Assembly: GCA_018400335.1 (NCBI GenBank)
Contig: JAGYMT010000171.1
Location: forward strand, 1 to 5,126
Source: Kiritimatiellia bacterium
GTDB lineage: Bacteria > Verrucomicrobiota > Kiritimatiellia > JAAZAB01
Length of the DNA stretch: 5,126 nucleotides
Reading direction: 5' to 3'
Positions 1 to 5,126 of this stretch are shown in pieces. A program made the position numbers and the translations under genes. The notes below the pieces were generated by a model. It ran no database searches. It was given only the letters and a program-made list of their open reading frames with translations, and had not been told where the DNA came from. Position 1 is the first letter of the stretch. Every line of letters starts with the position of its first letter.

Positions 1-2344
1 CATTCTTCGGCAGGTTCAGGTTCCACCAGGCGCGCTCATTCTTGAATTGCTCGAGATCGAAGAAAAGCGCCTCGACATCCATGAACGCAAGATGCTCGGT
101 CGTAAAATGGCCTTCCTCAGGAACGCCGACCTGAAGCTGAGCTTGGCCTCGCACGCTGGCCATCGCCTGAATCTTCGGATACCAGTCAACCACGATCCTG
201 TTCCGGCGGAAGTCGTCATCAGGCGTCCGCAAGGAAGGTTTTGGCGCTTGACGCTTGAAATCAACACCGTCCTTGAGCCGGATGGTCTTCAGCTTCTTCT
301 GACCAAGGTTCTTCACGACCGGCAAAACGAATTCAAACCGGTTCTCGTTGCTCGGCAAGCCCTCATCTTCCAGATACTCCTTGAACTGCTTCATGTAGTC
401 GGCATGGACGCCGAATACGTTCAGCGTCTCCAGCCGCTCAATGTCCTTGGGGGACTCGAGCCCCACGATACGATGGCTTCGCTTGAGACAGAAATCCAAT
501 CCCTTTAGGCGGACGCCGCGCCCGAAGAGCTGGATGATCTGCGAGCCTTCCTTCTTGCCGATATTCATTAGCCCCATTGTGCTCACACGCCAGCTCGACC
601 ACCCCTCGGAAAACTTTCGGGAGCCGATCAGCACGTTGATCTCTGAATCAGCCGCGTTCACCCCGCGAAAGATGGACTGCGCGAACTCGCTGTCCGATAC
701 GACGAGATCGTCGGATTGCTCCTCACAAAGCTTGCACAGACCGGATGGATCCCCCACGTTGATGACGCCGAAAGGCGGATTCTCCTCGCCGATGTGCAGG
801 GCCACCTCGCCCTCGGCATCGCCCCCGCTCTTGAGCTGCCGGACGTGCAGCGCGGCGGGCGCCTCGGCATTGAACAGCACACGCAGAACATCGTCGAACA
901 CCTGCTCGCCCGTAATGCGCTTCTGGCCGAGGTAGGTGAACGCCCCGGCGAACAGCTCGTTGCCGTGGGCGTCGTACAGACCGGATCGCCCGGCGAGAAG
1001 CTGGCTCAGGTAACGCACACCTTCGGCGCGCGTCTTCACAAACCGGGCAAGGAACAGAAGGATATCCACAACGTCGGAGACATCCTTCTTGCTGGGTGCC
1101 TTGGTCACGCTGCCGCCGACGAAAATCCACAGGGGTTTCTCCAGGAGGAACCGACGCATGTCGGCGTTCTTCTCCTGGAAGAGCTTCTGTTGCTGGTAGA
1201 ATGCGAGGAGACACGCGGTCAGATATCGGCGGCGATGCTCCTCGTTCGAGTCGTCCTCCAGATTCAGGATGCGGTATTCTTTCCCGTAGCCGTCCCCGTA
1301 GAAGTACTTGTACGAGTAGTCGAACAGGATGCACTTGGCGTACTCGCGCTCGAGATCGCGGTTCCCGCCGGCCTTCATTGCCTGGCCGAATGTCGCCGAA
1401 TACTCGAACGAGAACCCTTTCTCGCAGAGCTGGTTCCGCATCCTCATCCAGTGACCGGTCTCGGTGCCGCTGGCCCCCCTGTGGCCTTCGTCTACAAGCA
1501 CCAGGTTGCGGCTTTCGAAGGCATCAATCGCCACGGTTTTATCCCCGGACGTCTCCTTCAGCTTGTGGATATCGATGATCTCGACGGCAGTCCCGGAAAA
1601 CAGGGTCGCGCCGTCTTTGTCAAAGAGATCAGCGTCCATCCCGGAAAGCCGGAACTCGTCACGATGCTGGAAGCTCAGTCCCTCGTTCGGCGTCAACAGA
1701 ATAATCCGGTTGAGTTGGTTCTCCTTCGCGTGGAGCTTCAGATAGTGCCGGTACTGGAGAATGTTGATGTGCATGAGGAGCGTCTTGCCCGAACCGGTCG
1801 CGCTCCAGAATGCCAGCTTCTTCAAGTCGTCAACAGTGTACCGGGGAACCTGCGCGTCCTCCGGCAGGCCGGTCGCGAAGAGTTCTCCAAAGACCTGCTG
1901 TTGAACCGTCTCCGCCGCGTTGAACTTGGCGACATAGGTATTCAGGGCCGCCAGGAGCTTGTCCGGGTCGCGGAACCACCGGTCGAGGTAAATCTCAGTG
2001 AAAAGCAGGCAGAGATACTGGAAGTACTTGGGATAAAGCACCTGACCTTCGGCATTGCGCTTGGCGGTAATGGCCTTCCAGTGACGGATGATGTTCTCGT
2101 CATAGGCCAGCAGCATGTCGTGGGGCAGTTCCGGTCTGTCGAAGAGGAGCTTCAGGCACTGGTGAAACTTCGATATGCCATCCTCGCCTAAGCCCTCAAA
2201 CGCAGGATCGCGCATGTTCCGGGCGATGCCGTCGAAGCTGGACTCGCCGAACAGGTCGAGCATCCAGTTCACAAGCACGAGGCGATGCTCGAACTTGAGC
2301 TTCTTCCGGCTGCTGGCTGCGCCGTCTTGTTTTCGTCTCGCCAT
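1..2344 (-). CDS. res: Type III restriction Res-like DEAD/DEAH-box helicase subunit (3' end outside window)
   Basis: Seen: hand translation gives an unbroken frame of 781 codons from the ATG at 2344 to the left edge, so the C-terminus is missing. In order: a 180-residue N-terminal region containing YPKYFQYLCLLFTEIYLDRW (103-122); Walker A ATGSGKT (182-188); IILLTPNEG (214-222, motif Ia-like); Walker B DEGH (285-288); SAT (316-318, motif III); LWIFVGG (405-411, probable first strand of the second RecA fold); GSRKFSEGWSSWR (574-586, motif V region); QLFGRGVRL (605-613, motif VI). Known: these are superfamily 2 helicase motifs, and type III Res proteins (about 970 residues) use them for ATP-driven DNA translocation or switching, with a PD-(D/E)XK nuclease at the C-terminus. 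Inferred: Res partner of the adjoining Mod. The nuclease cannot be checked here. Walker A lies later than I expect for EcoP1I-type Res, suggesting an N-terminal extension. A second ATG at 2347 would add one Met; the 2344 start has better ribosome-site spacing. The symbol is the class name only. A non-nuclease defence helicase is the main alternative. Confidence 0.87.
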   Translation of the reverse strand, partial: MARRKQDGAASSRKKLKFEHRLVLVNWMLDLFGESSFDGIARNMRDPAFEGLGEDGISKFHQCLKLLFDRPELPHDMLLAYDENIIRHWKAITAKRNAEGQVLYPKYFQYLCLLFTEIYLDRWFRDPDKLLAALNTYVAKFNAAETVQQQVFGELFATGLPEDAQVPRYTVDDLKKLAFWSATGSGKTLLMHINILQYRHYLKLHAKENQLNRIILLTPNEGLSFQHRDEFRLSGMDADLFDKDGATLFSGTAVEIIDIHKLKETSGDKTVAIDAFESRNLVLVDEGHRGASGTETGHWMRMRNQLCEKGFSFEYSATFGQAMKAGGNRDLEREYAKCILFDYSYKYFYGDGYGKEYRILNLEDDSNEEHRRRYLTACLLAFYQQQKLFQEKNADMRRFLLEKPLWIFVGGSVTKAPSKKDVSDVVDILLFLARFVKTRAEGVRYLSQLLAGRSGLYDAHGNELFAGAFTYLGQKRITGEQVFDDVLRVLFNAEAPAALHVRQLKSGGDAEGEVALHIGEENPPFGVINVGDPSGLCKLCEEQSDDLVVSDSEFAQSIFRGVNAADSEINVLIGSRKFSEGWSSWRVSTMGLMNIGKKEGSQIIQLFGRGVRLKGLDFCLKRSHRIVGLESPKDIERLETLNVFGVHADYMKQFKEYLEDEGLPSNENRFEFVLPVVKNLGQKKLKTIRLKDGVDFKRQAPKPSLRTPDDDFRRNRIVVDWYPKIQAMASVRGQAQLQVGVPEEGHFTTEHLAFMDVEALFFDLEQFKNERAWWNLNLPKN

Positions 2345-2350
2345 CATCGT

Positions 2351-2354
2351 CTCC

Positions 2355-2356
<2 letters not shown>
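2351..2356 (-). promoter_or_regulatory. Ribosome-binding site of the helicase gene, overlapping the methyltransferase stop
   Basis: On the minus strand the methyltransferase ends TGA and runs straight into GGAGACGATGATG. The purine core GAGGAG uses the last two bases of the stop codon. It lies 3 bases from the ATG at 2347 and 6 bases from the ATG at 2344, so the second ATG is the better start. The arrangement implies one mRNA and probable translational coupling, so that the helicase is made only after the methyltransferase has been translated. Coupling is an inference from spacing. Confidence 0.7.

Positions 2357-5126
<2,770 letters not shown>

Noticed and set aside
723..1334. A 203-codon frame on the minus strand in another phase of the helicase gene, which suggested a frameshifted or broken gene
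   Set aside because: Codon-by-codon translation shows the helicase frame continuous through this stretch, with no stop. The 203-codon product is Arg-rich and has no motifs.
716..2191. A 491-codon open frame on the plus strand, opposite the helicase gene
   Set aside because: It lies wholly antisense to a frame carrying a complete, ordered set of helicase motifs. Its product shows no recognisable motif and has the Leu/Val/Glu-rich look of an antisense shadow in GC-rich coding DNA.
1..2344. Possibility that the helicase is a pseudogene because no stop codon ends it here
   Set aside because: It simply runs off the left edge. All 781 visible codons are open and the motifs are intact.

Overview
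The window is a two-gene fragment of one restriction-modification locus. Both genes read on the minus strand and both run off the window, so neither protein is complete. The sequence is moderately GC-rich (60-base lines counted by hand gave about 45 to 67% GC) and almost entirely coding. The short GC-rich repeat 'ccgcggagg(a/g)cgcggagga', found here twice, resembles repeats I recall from large genomes of environmental bacteria. Taxonomy cannot be fixed further: there is no rRNA, tRNA or housekeeping gene.

Right part (2355-5126, minus): the 3' 923 codons of a large beta-class amino-methyltransferase of the type III Mod kind. The motif order is DPPF (motif IV), then a long target-recognition stretch, then FPKS (X) and FAGSGT (I). 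The reading frame is open to the right edge, so the true N-terminus lies outside. At least 354 residues precede motif IV, which is long for a Mod protein. Two copies of the short repeat, in opposite orientation, sit inside the N-terminal coding region without breaking the frame.

Left part (1-2344, minus): the first 781 codons of a superfamily 2 helicase of the type III Res kind (ATGSGKT, DEGH, SAT, QLFGRGVR). It starts just after the methyltransferase stop, with a ribosome-binding site that overlaps the stop codon. The C-terminus, where a type III Res would carry its PD-(D/E)XK nuclease, is outside the window.

Taken together, Mod would methylate a recognition site and direct the complex to it, and Res would use ATP to move or switch on DNA and cut unmodified invading DNA. 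Both partners carry N-terminal extensions compared with textbook type III enzymes, so this looks like a divergent or long-form type III-like system rather than a classical EcoP1I/EcoP15I one. No promoter, terminator, RNA gene, CRISPR array or transposase gene is visible. The 7-10 bases between the genes are the only non-coding DNA.
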